Source: Sphingomonadales bacterium
Lineage (GTDB): Bacteria; Pseudomonadota; Alphaproteobacteria; Sphingomonadales; Sphingomonadaceae
NCBI GenBank assembly: GCA_009995225.1
Contig: JAACPW010000001.1
Span: forward strand, 124,001-188,000
Direction of reading: 5' to 3'
Length of the DNA stretch: 64,000 nucleotides
Under the pieces are notes generated by a model, which ran no database searches, was not told where the DNA came from, and was given only the letters and a program-made list of their open reading frames with translations. The position numbers were made by a program, and so were the translations under genes. This document shows, piece after piece, positions 17,009 through 26,617 of the stretch. Within the stretch, counting starts at the first letter, position 1; the number at the start of each line of letters is the position of its first letter.

Positions 17009-19161
17009 TCCGGTGCATCCTGCTTCAGCCAGCGGTCCAGCCATGCAAAAACCGTGTCGTGCCATTGCAGCGAGTTCTTCGCGCCGAGCACCCAGTGGTT
17101 TTCGGTCGGGAAGACCAGCAATTGCGCGGGGATGCCGCGTTCCTGCAAGGCGGTGAAGCTTTGCAGCCCCTGGGTATAGGGCACGCGGAAGTCCTGTTCG
17201 CCGGTGATGACCAGCATCGGGGTTTTCCACTTGTCGACGTGGTTCACCGGGTTCCACTTTTCATAGGTCTCGCGCTCTTCGGTGTAGGAACCGCCGAAAT
17301 CCCAGCGCGGGAACCACAATTCCTCGGTGGCATAATAGAAGCTGCGCATGTCGAACAGCCCGTCATGCTGGACGATGCAATCGAAGCGGTCGGGCCATTG
17401 GCCCGCGATCCAGTTGACCATGTAGCCGCCATAGCTGGCGCCCATCGCGCAGGCTCGGGTGCCATCGATCTGCGTGTCGAGCGTGAGCGCGGCGTCGAGG
17501 CCCTTCTGCAAGTCTTCCAGCGGCTTGCCGCCCCAGTCCTTGCCAATCGCATCGGTGAAGGCCTGTCCGTATCCGGTCGACCCGTGGAAATCGATCGAGA
17601 TGACGGCGTAGCCCTGGCTCGCCAGAACGCGCGGGTTCCAGCGGGTGGACCAGCTGTCGTTGAAGCTGCCCTGCGGCCCGCCGTGGATGTAGAGGATCGC
17701 CGGAATCGGGCCGTTCTGATCGGCCAGCCGAGTGATCTGGCCCCAGACGGTGTCGCCTTCAGCGCCTGCAAAACTGAACCGGCGGGTGACGATGCTGGCA
17801 AGCCCGCCCATGCGCGTGGTGGCGACATCGGTGATTGGCCGCGCCTGCCCCATGCCGTCCGACAGGAACAGTTCGGACGGATTGCCAAGCGAATCGCGCG
17901 TGAATAGCGCGCGTCCGCCCGGCAACGGCACCAGATTGGCGATATGCGCCTCGTTCCCGGCCATCAGATTGAGTTCGGTGACTTTGCCGGTCTTCGTATC
18001 GATGCGGAAGGCGGGCGTATCGAGCACCTTTTGCGCAGTGGCGATCAGGTGCCTGCCGTCGGCCTCCCAAGCGAGGCTGCCGAAGCTGAGATCGGTCGCC
18101 TCGGTCAGGTTGCGCACCGTTCCGGCGGCCAGATCGAGCAGGCGGATGGACAGCCGGTCGGCCTCGTAAGTCGGCCGGTCCATCGCCAGCCATGCCAGAT
18201 AGCGGCCATCGGGTGACGGCACCGGCGTGGTGTCGGTCGCCGCGTTGCTGGCTGTAAGCAATCGGGGCGCGGCGCCCGTCAGGTCAGCGGCGTAGATATC
18301 GAGATTGGTCGATGTCGGCTCGGCCGCGCCGGATTTGCGTGCGGTGAAGTAAAGCGTTTTGCCATCGGGCGCGAAGGCCAGTTCTTCACCGCCGCCGAAG
18401 GGCATGGTGGGCGTATCGGCGGTCAGGCCGGTGGCGGAATCGGTGCCGTCGACCGGGATGCCCTGCCCCTGCGCGACACCATCCTTCAGCGGGAAGGTGA
18501 AGATGCGGTTGTGGATGCCGGGGGTGGCCCAGCGGTCCCAATGTCGGACAAAGCCGTCCTTGGCGTCATAGAGCCGCCCGTTGCCGGGGCCCGGGAGATG
18601 CCGGGGCGCTGCGTCTGCGCAGCCAAAGGTCGGGCAATCGCGGGGCACTTCGCCCCACAGCGCGACGGCGCTGCCATTGGGGGCGAGCTTGAACCCGGCG
18701 ATGGCGGCGTCAGGGGTGTCTGCCACCACTTGCGGCGCGCCCACGCGGCTGTTCCGTGCCACGGCAATGCGCCAGAGGCGGGTGCGCTGCGGCGCATCGG
18801 CATCGGGATGTTCGCCGCTGAGGAAATAGAGGTGGCCGTCAGCGCCGAAAGCGAGGTCGCTGGCCCGGAGCGAGAGCGTCAGCGCGGCTGGCGCGGCGCT
18901 CGGCTGGGTCAGGTCGATCAGATAATGGACCGGCGCGCGCGTCAGGCTGTCGGGATCGGTCAGGGTCACGCTGTACACTGCCATGGTGCCGGCAGCGTTC
19001 ACTGCCGGTGCGCCAAGGCGCGGGAGGGTGACGAGATCCTGCGCGGTCATTGGCGGGGCGGTGAGGCCCGGAACAGGCGCTCCATTGTCCTGCGCTGTAA
19101 GCGGAGCGGCAAGGAGGGCGACGGCGGCGGTCATTGCGCCGCGAAGGGTAAGGCCATGCAT
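17005..19161 (-). CDS. S9-family prolyl oligopeptidase-like peptidase, exported
   Basis: 718 aa. A signal peptide ([21 protein letters not shown]) is followed by a beta-propeller region with WD40-like repeats (about 60-450) and a C-terminal alpha/beta hydrolase domain. The catalytic triad is Ser576 in GASYGG, Asp657 in GEQDFRVPY and His689 in ENHW, as in dipeptidyl/acylaminoacyl peptidases. It probably cleaves peptides in the periplasm for nutrition. The terminal four bases overlap the ferredoxin-like gene. Confidence 0.94.
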   Translation of the reverse strand: MHGLTLRGAMTAAVALLAAPLTAQDNGAPVPGLTAPPMTAQDLVTLPRLGAPAVNAAGTMAVYSVTLTDPDSLTRAPVHYLIDLTQPSAAPAALTLSLRASDLAFGADGHLYFLSGEHPDADAPQRTRLWRIAVARNSRVGAPQVVADTPDAAIAGFKLAPNGSAVALWGEVPRDCPTFGCADAAPRHLPGPGNGRLYDAKDGFVRHWDRWATPGIHNRIFTFPLKDGVAQGQGIPVDGTDSATGLTADTPTMPFGGGEELAFAPDGKTLYFTARKSGAAEPTSTNLDIYAADLTGAAPRLLTASNAATDTTPVPSPDGRYLAWLAMDRPTYEADRLSIRLLDLAAGTVRNLTEATDLSFGSLAWEADGRHLIATAQKVLDTPAFRIDTKTGKVTELNLMAGNEAHIANLVPLPGGRALFTRDSLGNPSELFLSDGMGQARPITDVATTRMGGLASIVTRRFSFAGAEGDTVWGQITRLADQNGPIPAILYIHGGPQGSFNDSWSTRWNPRVLASQGYAVISIDFHGSTGYGQAFTDAIGKDWGGKPLEDLQKGLDAALTLDTQIDGTRACAMGASYGGYMVNWIAGQWPDRFDCIVQHDGLFDMRSFYYATEELWFPRWDFGGSYTEERETYEKWNPVNHVDKWKTPMLVITGEQDFRVPYTQGLQSFTALQERGIPAQLLVFPTENHWVLGAKNSLQWHDTVFAWLDRWLKQDAPE

Positions 19162-19221
19162 GGCCGCAGGGTTAGCCCGCTGCGCCGGCTTTCGCCAGTC
19201 CCGCAGCGTCCCGAACGCGAA

Positions 19222-19722
19222 TCAGCGCCGCTTGCCCACAATCCGGGCGATTTCTGCCTGCACAAGGTTCTCGACCATCGAGGGCAGGTTGGCTTCGAGC
19301 CATTCCGCCAGCATCGGACGCAGCATTTCGCGGGCGAGGCCTTCCAGTGAGGTTTCACCCTGCCGCACGATCTGCGGACGCGCAGGCGGTTCGGCCAGCA
19401 TGGCCAGCGCGGCGAGGTTTTCCTGCATCGCATCGCGCATGGTGTCAGCGATCAGCGGGCTTTCATCGCCTTCGCCCAGCGGCAGCGCCGAAGGCTCCGG
19501 CTCGCATTCCATTTCCGACAGGTCGAGCACTTCGTCCCCGGCATCGAAGGTGTCACGCACCTGATGCGTGCGGGCAATCGGTGCGGGTTCGGTTTCTGAA
19601 TCCTCGGACACCAGCATCCGCCGCCGGCGCGCTTCCATCGCGCCCACGCGGTTGTCGCGCGCGATCACTTTCTTGATCGATTCGAGGATTTCCTCAACCG
19701 AAGCTTCGTTATCCTGCGCCAT
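19222..19722 (-). CDS. popZ: DUF2497 protein, PopZ-like polar organiser
   Basis: 166 aa with the two conserved blocks of the PopZ family separated by an acidic low-complexity linker. The N-terminal helix is SVEEILESIKKVIARD and the C-terminal oligomerisation block is LRPMLAEWLEANLPSMVENL followed by VQAEIARI. In Caulobacter PopZ forms a polar matrix that binds ParB and anchors the origin. The ATG at 19722 (MAQDNEASVEE) is preferred over an upstream one. It lies 48 bp downstream of tolC and 11-12 kb from the oriC candidate. DUF2497 membership is clear from the motif; polar function in this organism is inferred. Confidence 0.85.
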   Translation of the reverse strand: MAQDNEASVEEILESIKKVIARDNRVGAMEARRRRMLVSEDSETEPAPIARTHQVRDTFDAGDEVLDLSEMECEPEPSALPLGEGDESPLIADTMRDAMQENLAALAMLAEPPARPQIVRQGETSLEGLAREMLRPMLAEWLEANLPSMVENLVQAEIARIVGKRR

Positions 19723-19770
19723 GGTCAGCCCCGTTTCCACGCACCCGGCACGTCCCGAATCGGGACCCGT

Positions 19771-21297
19771 TTATTCGCCGGGCAGCAATTGCGGACCGAC
19801 TTTTGCGTCAGCGGGCGGAATGTCAACGGTTGTGGTCGATTTCGGTGCAGGTTCAACATCGCGGTCCCAGTCCCACAGCTTGCTGCTGACCCGGTCGGCA
19901 TTGATGGTGGGGTCATACAACACGCCCCCGGTATCAAGGTTGAGATCGCGCGCTTCGGCCCGCCCCATCAAGGCCAGCAGGTTGAACCCGGCGACATAGG
20001 CGTTGCGCCGCGCGGTCACGATCTGCGCGCGGGCGTTGACCAGTTCCTGCTCGGCATTGAGCACATCGAGGATCTGGCGATTGCCGATCGAGTTTTCCGC
20101 CCGCACGCCTTCAAGACTGAGTTCGGCGGCTTCCACCGCAGCCTGCGAGCTTTTGATGACGGCATTGGCGGCAAGCCAGTTGGAATAGGTCGCGCGCGTT
20201 TCGGCGATGATCTGGCGTTCGGCCGCGATCACATCTTCCAGAGCGGCGGATTCGCGCGCGCCGGCCTGACGCTGGCGGGCTGCGGGTAGCCCGCCCTGAA
20301 ACAGCGGAATGGTGACGCGCACACCAGCATTGGCGGTTTGCTCACGCTGCAGGAACCGAATCGCCGGTGCTGTGGGATCGTTGGGGTCGCTTGGTTGATT
20401 GGCCAGCGATCCGCCCAGCGTGCCGAAGAAGTCGCTGTAATCCCCGTTCACGAACAGGCCCACGGTGGGCAAACGCCCTGCGCCTGCGACCTTGGTATCG
20501 TAGCCAGCGGCCTCGGCCCGTTGTTTGGCCGCGTCGAGATTGGGGTTGTTCTCAAGTGCGGTGACAATCGCTTCGCCCACCGTGTCGGGCAGACCGGGAA
20601 GCGGCGGCGGGGCTTCAAGCTCACCCGGTTCGTTGCCAACCAGTCGGATATAGGTTTCGCGCGCAGCGATCAGGTTGGCCTGTGCCGATTGCAGATCGCC
20701 CTCGGCCACGGCAAGGCGCGAGCGCGACTGGGCGACATCGGTGATGGTGAGATCCCCGATCTGAAAGCGATCGCTGCTTGCTTCCAGGTTGGTCCGCAGC
20801 ACGGCGACGTTGTTGCTCGCCAGTCCCACCAGCGATTCGGTCCGCAGCACATCCATGTAGGCGGCAACGACCTGCGCGAACAATGCGCTTTCGGTGTTGC
20901 GCAGGTCGGCCTGCCCTGCTTCGACCCGCTCTTTCGCAGCGGCGATCCCGTTACGCACGGCGCCGCCGGAATAGACCGGCACGAGCAGCGCTGCGTTGAC
21001 GCCCAGATTGCGATCGGGCGCGGTGAAGGCGTTGGCTGATTGCTGGATGAATTCGACATGTGTCGCGGTGATGTTGACCGATGGCAAGCCGGCCGCACGC
21101 TGGATCGGGACGTTCTCGTCATTCGCCCGCTGCGTCGCGCGGGCGCCTTCCAGCGTCGGGTTGGTGGTGTAGGCCGCTGCCAGGGCATCGCGCAGGTTAT
21201 CGGCCTGAGCGGGGGCAACCATCCCAAAACTCAAGGCGCCCGCCGCCAGCAGGCTGGCCGATCCGGCCCGATACCGCGATGCGGGCGCGCGCGTCAC
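19771..21297 (-). CDS. tolC: TolC-family outer membrane efflux channel
   Basis: 508 aa outer-membrane factor of type I secretion and RND efflux. It has a signal peptide (SASLLAAGALSFGMVAPAQA) and two repeated coiled-coil OEP halves (about 45-250 and 265-460), with EASSDRFQIGDLTITDVAQS and GVRAENSIGNRQILDVLNAE as the matching segments. The start is GTG at 21297, overlapping the stop of the PIMT-like gene (GTGA). The C-terminal tail is Pro/Asp-rich. Confidence 0.95.
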   Translation of the reverse strand: MTRAPASRYRAGSASLLAAGALSFGMVAPAQADNLRDALAAAYTTNPTLEGARATQRANDENVPIQRAAGLPSVNITATHVEFIQQSANAFTAPDRNLGVNAALLVPVYSGGAVRNGIAAAKERVEAGQADLRNTESALFAQVVAAYMDVLRTESLVGLASNNVAVLRTNLEASSDRFQIGDLTITDVAQSRSRLAVAEGDLQSAQANLIAARETYIRLVGNEPGELEAPPPLPGLPDTVGEAIVTALENNPNLDAAKQRAEAAGYDTKVAGAGRLPTVGLFVNGDYSDFFGTLGGSLANQPSDPNDPTAPAIRFLQREQTANAGVRVTIPLFQGGLPAARQRQAGARESAALEDVIAAERQIIAETRATYSNWLAANAVIKSSQAAVEAAELSLEGVRAENSIGNRQILDVLNAEQELVNARAQIVTARRNAYVAGFNLLALMGRAEARDLNLDTGGVLYDPTINADRVSSKLWDWDRDVEPAPKSTTTVDIPPADAKVGPQLLPGE

Positions 21298-21896
21298 GCG
21301 AAGGTCCAGCCCTTGGGCGCGTCAAATGCGTGGAGTACGGGGATGCCAAGATCCTCGATTGGCTGAAGATTGACCTTGCCGGCCACCTTGCGACCCGTGG
21401 CAAGGCGCGTGACCTGCCGCAGCACGAGACCGGTGACGATCCGACCATCATCGGCAAGCTGCGCAGCGAGCCCTTCGGGCAATTGTTCGATCGCGCCATC
21501 GATCAGTATCAGCGAATAGCCGGCGCCGCCCGCCGTGTCCCGCGCCGCGCTCGCATCGATCTGCACGACTTCGGACACCAGCGGACGCAGCAGGGTTACG
21601 AGGTAATCGGTGCCGCCGCCCACCACCAGCACGCGGTCCGAAGGCATCGGCGCAGCTTCCAGCAGCAGCTTGCCATAGAACAGCGGGGCAGCAAGGTGAC
21701 CGGCTGTGCCCAGCATCACCGCCCGATCGGTATAGGCATACGCCACTTTTTCTGCCGGGAGAAAGTCCTCCCGCGCGACGGCCAGCATCCGGGCCAGCAC
21801 ATATTCCTCGTTCACCCCGCTGGTGCGCAGCTGGCTGTCGATCATGGCGCGGCGCGCGGTATAGGTATCGGGCATGTTTGTGGTCATGGTGCTCAT
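21294..21896 (-). CDS. protein-L-isoaspartate O-methyltransferase-like protein, probably degenerate
   Basis: About 200 aa. The N-terminal PIMT region is recognisable (ARRAMIDSQLRTSGVNEEYVLARMLAVARE and EDFLPAE), but motif I reads VLVVGGGTDYLVTLL and the segment that normally holds the rest of the SAM site is short. Methyltransferase activity is therefore doubtful. Such genes are often found directly before tolC in alphaproteobacteria. The start could be 21896 or 21887. It is coupled to tolC by a GTGA overlap, and a palindromic operator lies 16 bp upstream of the start. Confidence 0.82.
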   Translation of the reverse strand: MSTMTTNMPDTYTARRAMIDSQLRTSGVNEEYVLARMLAVAREDFLPAEKVAYAYTDRAVMLGTAGHLAAPLFYGKLLLEAAPMPSDRVLVVGGGTDYLVTLLRPLVSEVVQIDASAARDTAGGAGYSLILIDGAIEQLPEGLAAQLADDGRIVTGLVLRQVTRLATGRKVAGKVNLQPIEDLGIPVLHAFDAPKGWTFA

Positions 21897-21911
21897 CGTC
21901 TCTGTGGCTAA

Positions 21912-21933
21912 CTGTATTAGGAAAGCAATACAG
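21912..21933. promoter_or_regulatory. perfect inverted repeat before the PIMT-like/tolC genes, likely operator
   Basis: CTGTATT and AATACAG form 7-bp perfect arms around the spacer AGGAAAGC. It sits 16 bp before the PIMT-like start and 126 bp before fumC. The size and shape suit a dimeric repressor such as a TetR-type regulator; no such gene is nearby. Confidence 0.5.
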
Positions 21934-22059
21934 TCCGTCAAGCCTTTCCTTAAACGCGCAGCGCCAGGGTTCCAAGGCCTTTGACCTCGCCGCGCGCCGG
22001 TGCTTAGGGGAGCGGCGAAACCTTCGGGATTGTATTCGACTTAATGAGGGATGGCTTCG

Positions 22060-23475
22060 ATGAGTGACATGACGACAGCTGGGCAGGATACGCGGATCGA
22101 GACCGACTCGTTGGGCGAGGTCGCGGTGCCGGCCCATGTTCACTGGGGAGCACAGACACAGCGTTCGATCGTCAACTTCCCCATCGGCGGTGAAAAGATG
22201 CCGGCCGCGCTGGTGCGCGCGCTGGGAATCCAGAAGCTTTCGGCGGCCCGCGCCAACATGAAGCTGGGCGTGCTGGATGCCAAGCTGGGTGAGGCAATCG
22301 TCGCTGCTGCGCGCGAAGTGATTGACGGAACTCTCGCCGACCAGTTCCCGCTGGTGGTGTGGCAGACGGGCAGCGGCACCCAGTCCAACATGAATGCCAA
22401 CGAGGTGATCGCCAGCCGCGCCAACGAAATGCTGACCGGTACCAAGGGCGGCAAGAGCCCGGTACACCCCAACGACCACTGCAACATGGGCCAATCGTCG
22501 AATGACACCTTCCCCACCGCGATGCATATCGCGGCGGCCAGCGAGGCGCTCGATCACCTGATTCCGGCTCTGACAAAACTGCATGGCGCGCTCGACGACA
22601 AGGCGAAGGCCTTTGCCGATATCGTCAAGATCGGGCGCACGCACTTGCAGGATGCCACCCCGATGACGCTGGGGCAGGAGTTCTCCGGTTACGCCAAGCA
22701 GGTGGAATACGGCATCCTTCGGGTCGAAGCCGCGCTGCCACGGGTGCTGGAACTGGCGCAGGGCGGCACGGCCGTAGGCACCGGAATCAACGCCAAGGTC
22801 GGCTTTGCGGAAGAATTCGCCGCGCAGGCCGCCGCCGAAACCGGCCACGCCTTCGTCACCGCGCCCAACAAGTTCGAGGCGCTGGCCGCGCATGATGCGA
22901 TGGTCGAGATCTCGGGTGCGCTCAACGTACTCGCCGTCAGCCTGATGAAGATCGCCAACGACATCCGTCTGCTCGGCTCCGGCCCCCGCAGCGGTCTGGG
23001 CGAACTCAGCCTGCCCGCCAACGAGCCGGGCTCCTCGATCATGCCGGGCAAGGTCAACCCGACCCAGTGCGAGGCGATGACGATGGTGGCCGCGCAGGTG
23101 ATGGGCAATCACACCACCGTAACGGTCGCGGGATCGCACGGGCATCTGGAACTCAACGTGTTCAAGCCGGTGATGATCTACAACGTGCTGCAATCGATAA
23201 AGCTGATCGGCGATGCCAGCCACGCCTTCACCGACAATTGCGTCGTCGGGATCGAAGCCAACACCGCCCGCATCACCCAGCTTCTCAATGAAAGCCTGAT
23301 GCTGGTCACCGCGCTCAATCCGCACATCGGTTATGACAACGCCGCGAAGATCGCCAAGAAAGCCCATGCCGAGGGCACCACTTTGAAGGAATCGGCGCTG
23401 GCACTCGGCCTGCTGACCGAAGAACAGTTCGCGCAGTGGGTCGTGCCTTCGGACATGATCAAACCGACGGCATAG
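22060..23475 (+). CDS. fumC: fumarate hydratase, class II
   Basis: Oxygen-stable fumarase of the TCA cycle, 471 aa. [30 protein letters not shown] and the signature [15 protein letters not shown] are present. GAGGG at 22046-22050 is nine bases from the ATG at 22060; the ATG at 22051 would have no spacing, so 22060 (MSDMTTAG) is preferred. Divergent from the PIMT-like gene; 59 bp separate it from the kinase gene. Confidence 0.97.
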   Translation: MSDMTTAGQDTRIETDSLGEVAVPAHVHWGAQTQRSIVNFPIGGEKMPAALVRALGIQKLSAARANMKLGVLDAKLGEAIVAAAREVIDGTLADQFPLVVWQTGSGTQSNMNANEVIASRANEMLTGTKGGKSPVHPNDHCNMGQSSNDTFPTAMHIAAASEALDHLIPALTKLHGALDDKAKAFADIVKIGRTHLQDATPMTLGQEFSGYAKQVEYGILRVEAALPRVLELAQGGTAVGTGINAKVGFAEEFAAQAAAETGHAFVTAPNKFEALAAHDAMVEISGALNVLAVSLMKIANDIRLLGSGPRSGLGELSLPANEPGSSIMPGKVNPTQCEAMTMVAAQVMGNHTTVTVAGSHGHLELNVFKPVMIYNVLQSIKLIGDASHAFTDNCVVGIEANTARITQLLNESLMLVTALNPHIGYDNAAKIAKKAHAEGTTLKESALALGLLTEEQFAQWVVPSDMIKPTA

Positions 23476-23534
23476 TCCGTCCGCCCATCTGAACAGCGGT
23501 TCATCAATCGACCAAGGCCTGACCCTGCCCGACG

Positions 23535-24854
23535 ATGAACGCCCGTGCTGGTGGCGCATCGTCGGCAGGGGGGGTATCGCTGAGCGCCATAATGGCAACC
23601 TGTTCGATGAACCACACCGCCAGTGATGCGCCTGCAGGCACCGTGTCTTTCCGCACGGTGCTGTTTTCGATGGTGGTGTTGTGGGCGACCTATTTCGTGC
23701 TCACGACGCTGCGGAGCAGTCTGGTGCTCGACTTCGATATCCAGTTTGCCCTGGGCTGGCGGCGGCTGATGGTCATGGTGGCCGGCATCTTGCTGACCTT
23801 GGTGCTGTGGTTTTTGCTGCGCCTTTTCGACAACAGCCCGCTCTGGCTCAAAATCTCTGCCGCGATCGCGTTGGCGCTTCCGGTTGCGCTGGCGATCGGG
23901 CAGGTCAATTACTGGGTTTTCAGGGACATGTCTCCGGCGCTCGATCAGGCCTATGCGCAGAAAATGAACCTCAATCTGCGCCGTGATGAAAGCGGCAATC
24001 TTCTGGTGGAAGTGCCGGCCCGCCGCAATGATGCGACGCCGCAGGCGGGGGGCGAGGATACCCAGTCGGTGATAATCGAGCCGGCCGAATCCAGTTCCGA
24101 TTTCTGGCGCAAGCTGCTCGATGTGGCGTTGGGCCGCTACTTCCTGCTGCTGGCCTGGGCTTCGACCTATTTTGCCTTGCTGGCAGGCGTGCAGGCGCGC
24201 GCGGCGCAGGCGCGCGAGGAACAGTTCCGGTCGGCCGCCAAGGCTGCCGAACTGCTATCCCTGCGTTACCAGGTGAACCCGCATTTCCTGTTCAACACGC
24301 TCAATTCGCTATCCGCACTGGTGATGACCGGCAGGGCTGACCGGGCGGAAATGATGATCCAGACGATCAGCCGCTTTTACCGCCATTCCCTCGCCAACGA
24401 ACCCACCTCCGATGTCGCGTTGAAGGATGAATTCGATCTGCAGAAGCTGTATCTCGATATCGAGGCGGTGCGGTTCCCGACCCGGCTGGTCTGCGTGTTC
24501 GATCTGCCTGAGGAACTCGAGGAAGCGCGGGTGCCGGGCATGATCCTGCAACCCCTGGTCGAAAACTCGGTCAAATATGCCGTCTCGCCCGTGTCGCGCA
24601 AAATCACCATCATCATTGCCGCCCGCGAAGAGTTTGATCGGTTGGTGATTACGGTCAGCGATGATGGCCCCGGCGTTCCGCACGGCGCGGCGCACGGCTT
24701 TGGCATCGGCCTTGCCAATGTGCGTGACCGGCTCGAAGCGCGTTTTGGCCCCGATATCGGCTTTTCGTCCGCCGCCGTGCCAGGCGGCTATCGCAGCGAG
24801 ATCCGCATCCCGCTTTCGCGCCCCGTAAGCCAGCAGGTGAACCGACATGCCTGA
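23535..24854 (+). CDS. LytS/YehU-type sensor histidine kinase
   Basis: 439 aa. About four N-terminal transmembrane segments (roughly 37-135) and one near 195-212 frame a periplasmic loop of about 60 residues, likely the sensor. The cytoplasmic His_kinase domain has the phospho-acceptor His250 in QVNPHFLFNTLNSLSAL, and the HATPase domain has LVENSVKYA and SDDGPGVPHG. Start uncertain: 23535, 23592 and 23607 are all possible and none has a clear ribosome-binding site. It overlaps the response-regulator gene by 8 bp. Signal unknown. Confidence 0.92.
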   Translation: MNARAGGASSAGGVSLSAIMATCSMNHTASDAPAGTVSFRTVLFSMVVLWATYFVLTTLRSSLVLDFDIQFALGWRRLMVMVAGILLTLVLWFLLRLFDNSPLWLKISAAIALALPVALAIGQVNYWVFRDMSPALDQAYAQKMNLNLRRDESGNLLVEVPARRNDATPQAGGEDTQSVIIEPAESSSDFWRKLLDVALGRYFLLLAWASTYFALLAGVQARAAQAREEQFRSAAKAAELLSLRYQVNPHFLFNTLNSLSALVMTGRADRAEMMIQTISRFYRHSLANEPTSDVALKDEFDLQKLYLDIEAVRFPTRLVCVFDLPEELEEARVPGMILQPLVENSVKYAVSPVSRKITIIIAAREEFDRLVITVSDDGPGVPHGAAHGFGIGLANVRDRLEARFGPDIGFSSAAVPGGYRSEIRIPLSRPVSQQVNRHA

Positions 24855-25602
24855 GACCGACACCGAAACTGGCCCCTTGCGCACCCTGATCGTCGATGAC
24901 GAACCGCTGGCCGTGGAACGCGTGCAGGTCATCTGCGCCGAAATTCCGGCCGTGCGCGTGGTCGGCACCGCGAGCGATGGTGCGGCTGCATTGCGGCTGG
25001 CGGAAAAGCTCGAGCCCGATCTGGTGCTGCTCGACATGACCATGCCCGAACTCGACGGGCTGGGGGTGGCGCGCCACTTTGCCGCGCAGCCGCAGGCGCC
25101 GGTGGTGATTTTCGTTACCGCGCATGATCACTTCGCGGTCGAAGCCTTCGATCTGGAGGCGGTGGATTATGTGCTGAAGCCCGTGTCCGCGGACCGGCTG
25201 GAGCGCGCGATCGAACGGGCCGTGGCCCGCCGTGGCCAGCGCCGCCAGAAAGCGAGCCGCTATCTCGACGAATTGTGGGTGCCGCACCGGTCCGAATTGC
25301 TCCGCATTGCGGTGGGCGAGGTGCACCAGATCGATGCGGAACGCGATTACGTGCGCCTGCATGTCGGCGGGCCGGAGGCAGGGCGATCGTACCTGCTGCT
25401 TCAGACCATCGCGGGGCTTGAGGAACGGCTCGATCCCGAGCAGTTCATCCGTATCCACCGCTCCACCATCCTGCGGCGCGATCACATTCGCGGGTTACGG
25501 CATGATGGACTGGGCGTGTGGTCCGCTGAACTGGTCAATGGCGAGGCACTGCGGATCGGGCGCACCTATCTGGCGCGCGTGAAGGCGATGGCCGGACGCT
25601 GA
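24847..25602 (+). CDS. LytTR-family response regulator
   Basis: 251 aa. Receiver domain (12-130) with phospho-acceptor Asp63 in LLDMTMPELDG and conserved Lys in YVLKPV, then a LytTR DNA-binding domain (about 145-245) with VHQIDAERDYVRLH and FIRIHRSTILRRDHI. Partner of the kinase upstream, from the 8-bp overlap. LytTR proteins bind paired direct repeats; no target can be named here. Confidence 0.95.
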   Translation: MPETDTETGPLRTLIVDDEPLAVERVQVICAEIPAVRVVGTASDGAAALRLAEKLEPDLVLLDMTMPELDGLGVARHFAAQPQAPVVIFVTAHDHFAVEAFDLEAVDYVLKPVSADRLERAIERAVARRGQRRQKASRYLDELWVPHRSELLRIAVGEVHQIDAERDYVRLHVGGPEAGRSYLLLQTIAGLEERLDPEQFIRIHRSTILRRDHIRGLRHDGLGVWSAELVNGEALRIGRTYLARVKAMAGR

Positions 25603-25662
25603 CCCGTCGCTCAGGCCCCGCACGGCGCCGCTGAAGGTGGCCGCTTGATCAACACCCCGCGC

Positions 25663-25706
25663 AAAAAAACGGCCCGAACCCCAGGGACTGAAAGGGCTCG
25701 GACCGT
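25663..25706 (-). terminator. Rho-independent terminator of the UrcA-family gene
   Basis: On the minus strand a GC-rich imperfect hairpin (arms starting ACGGTCCGAGCCC and ending GGGTTCGGGCCGT) is followed by seven T. It lies 57-100 bp after the stop. Confidence 0.8.
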
Positions 25707-25762
25707 ATTGTCTGCGGCGGCGACGCTGTGGGTGGCGATGCGGCGCAGTGTTCAGCTGCGGT

Positions 25763-26086
25763 CTAACCGCCGCGTTGCTTTTCGAGAGTGAGCGCCGCGA
25801 TCTGCTGTTCAGCGCTGCTGTGCGCCTTGGCGAGGCAGGCCCTGGCATCCTGATTCATGATGCGAGAGCCGGTGGAGAGGCTGGTGGCGCGGCAAACGCT
25901 GCGAACCGCCTTCTTGACGCGCTGATCGAGGATTTTCTGACCCTCTGGCGTGGCCAGATCGATGTCCGATGTTGTGACCGAAATCGTCATCGTCCCGGCG
26001 TTGCCGGCAAGGGCGGGGCTTATCGCAGCGCCGGCAAGGCCGATCGCAGTGAGGGCGTGCGTGAATGTTTTTGCAAGGGGTGTCAT
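25763..26086 (-). CDS. UrcA-family secreted protein
   Basis: 107 aa with a signal peptide (LTAIGLAGAAISPALA). The mature part has ISVTTSDIDLATPEGQKILD and two Cys (SVCRAT, DARACLAKA) that could form a disulfide, the usual UrcA layout. Function unknown; the family is common in sphingomonads. The ATG at 26086 has GGAGGAG upstream. Confidence 0.85.
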   Translation of the reverse strand: MTPLAKTFTHALTAIGLAGAAISPALAGNAGTMTISVTTSDIDLATPEGQKILDQRVKKAVRSVCRATSLSTGSRIMNQDARACLAKAHSSAEQQIAALTLEKQRGG

Positions 26087-26313
26087 GGTCCATCTCCTCC
26101 GTATTGCAGGGTGGGCAAATCGGGTGGGGTCCGATCCGGCGGGTGCCGTGCCCCCTGCGGAAACCCTGATACGCCCCCTACAGGCGCGTCGCATTCGGGC
26201 TTCGATCAACCCGCCTTCGGTCTTCGACCGGTGTGGGGGTGCCATGACCAAGGGTGCCAAACACGGGACAAATGCCGGTTTCCAATCGACCAGCGCAGCG
26301 CCATAATAAGCCC

Positions 26314-26586
26314 ATGGGCCTGGCCACGATCATCATCTTCGTTCTGGGAATCGGCAATTTCGCAATCAACCGCGCCGTTTTCGACAGTGGACATCCGCTG
26401 CTGGTCCGTTTGCCGCACGTCAGCCAGACGCTCGGCCGCCGTGCTGCCCTGGTCAGCGAGTTTGCGGTGCTGTTCTTTGCGCTGCTGCTTTCGGTCGAAG
26501 GGTGGCCCGGCTTCGCATGGGCCTATGCCGCTTACACCGGATTCAATGGCGGGGCGGCGTGGCTTATCCTAACCCGCCGGGTGTAG
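26314..26586 (+). CDS. small integral membrane protein
   Basis: 90 aa with three hydrophobic segments (1-20, 45-63 and 66-86) and a short basic C-terminus. Unassigned. It starts MGLATIIIFVLGIGNFAINR. No clear ribosome-binding site, and the frame continues a little upstream (to 26254). It is followed after 31 bp by the lipid-kinase-like gene. Confidence 0.65.
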   Translation: MGLATIIIFVLGIGNFAINRAVFDSGHPLLVRLPHVSQTLGRRAALVSEFAVLFFALLLSVEGWPGFAWAYAAYTGFNGGAAWLILTRRV

Positions 26587-26617
26587 CCGCCCGGATATTG
26601 CAGGAGCGTGAGACGTG

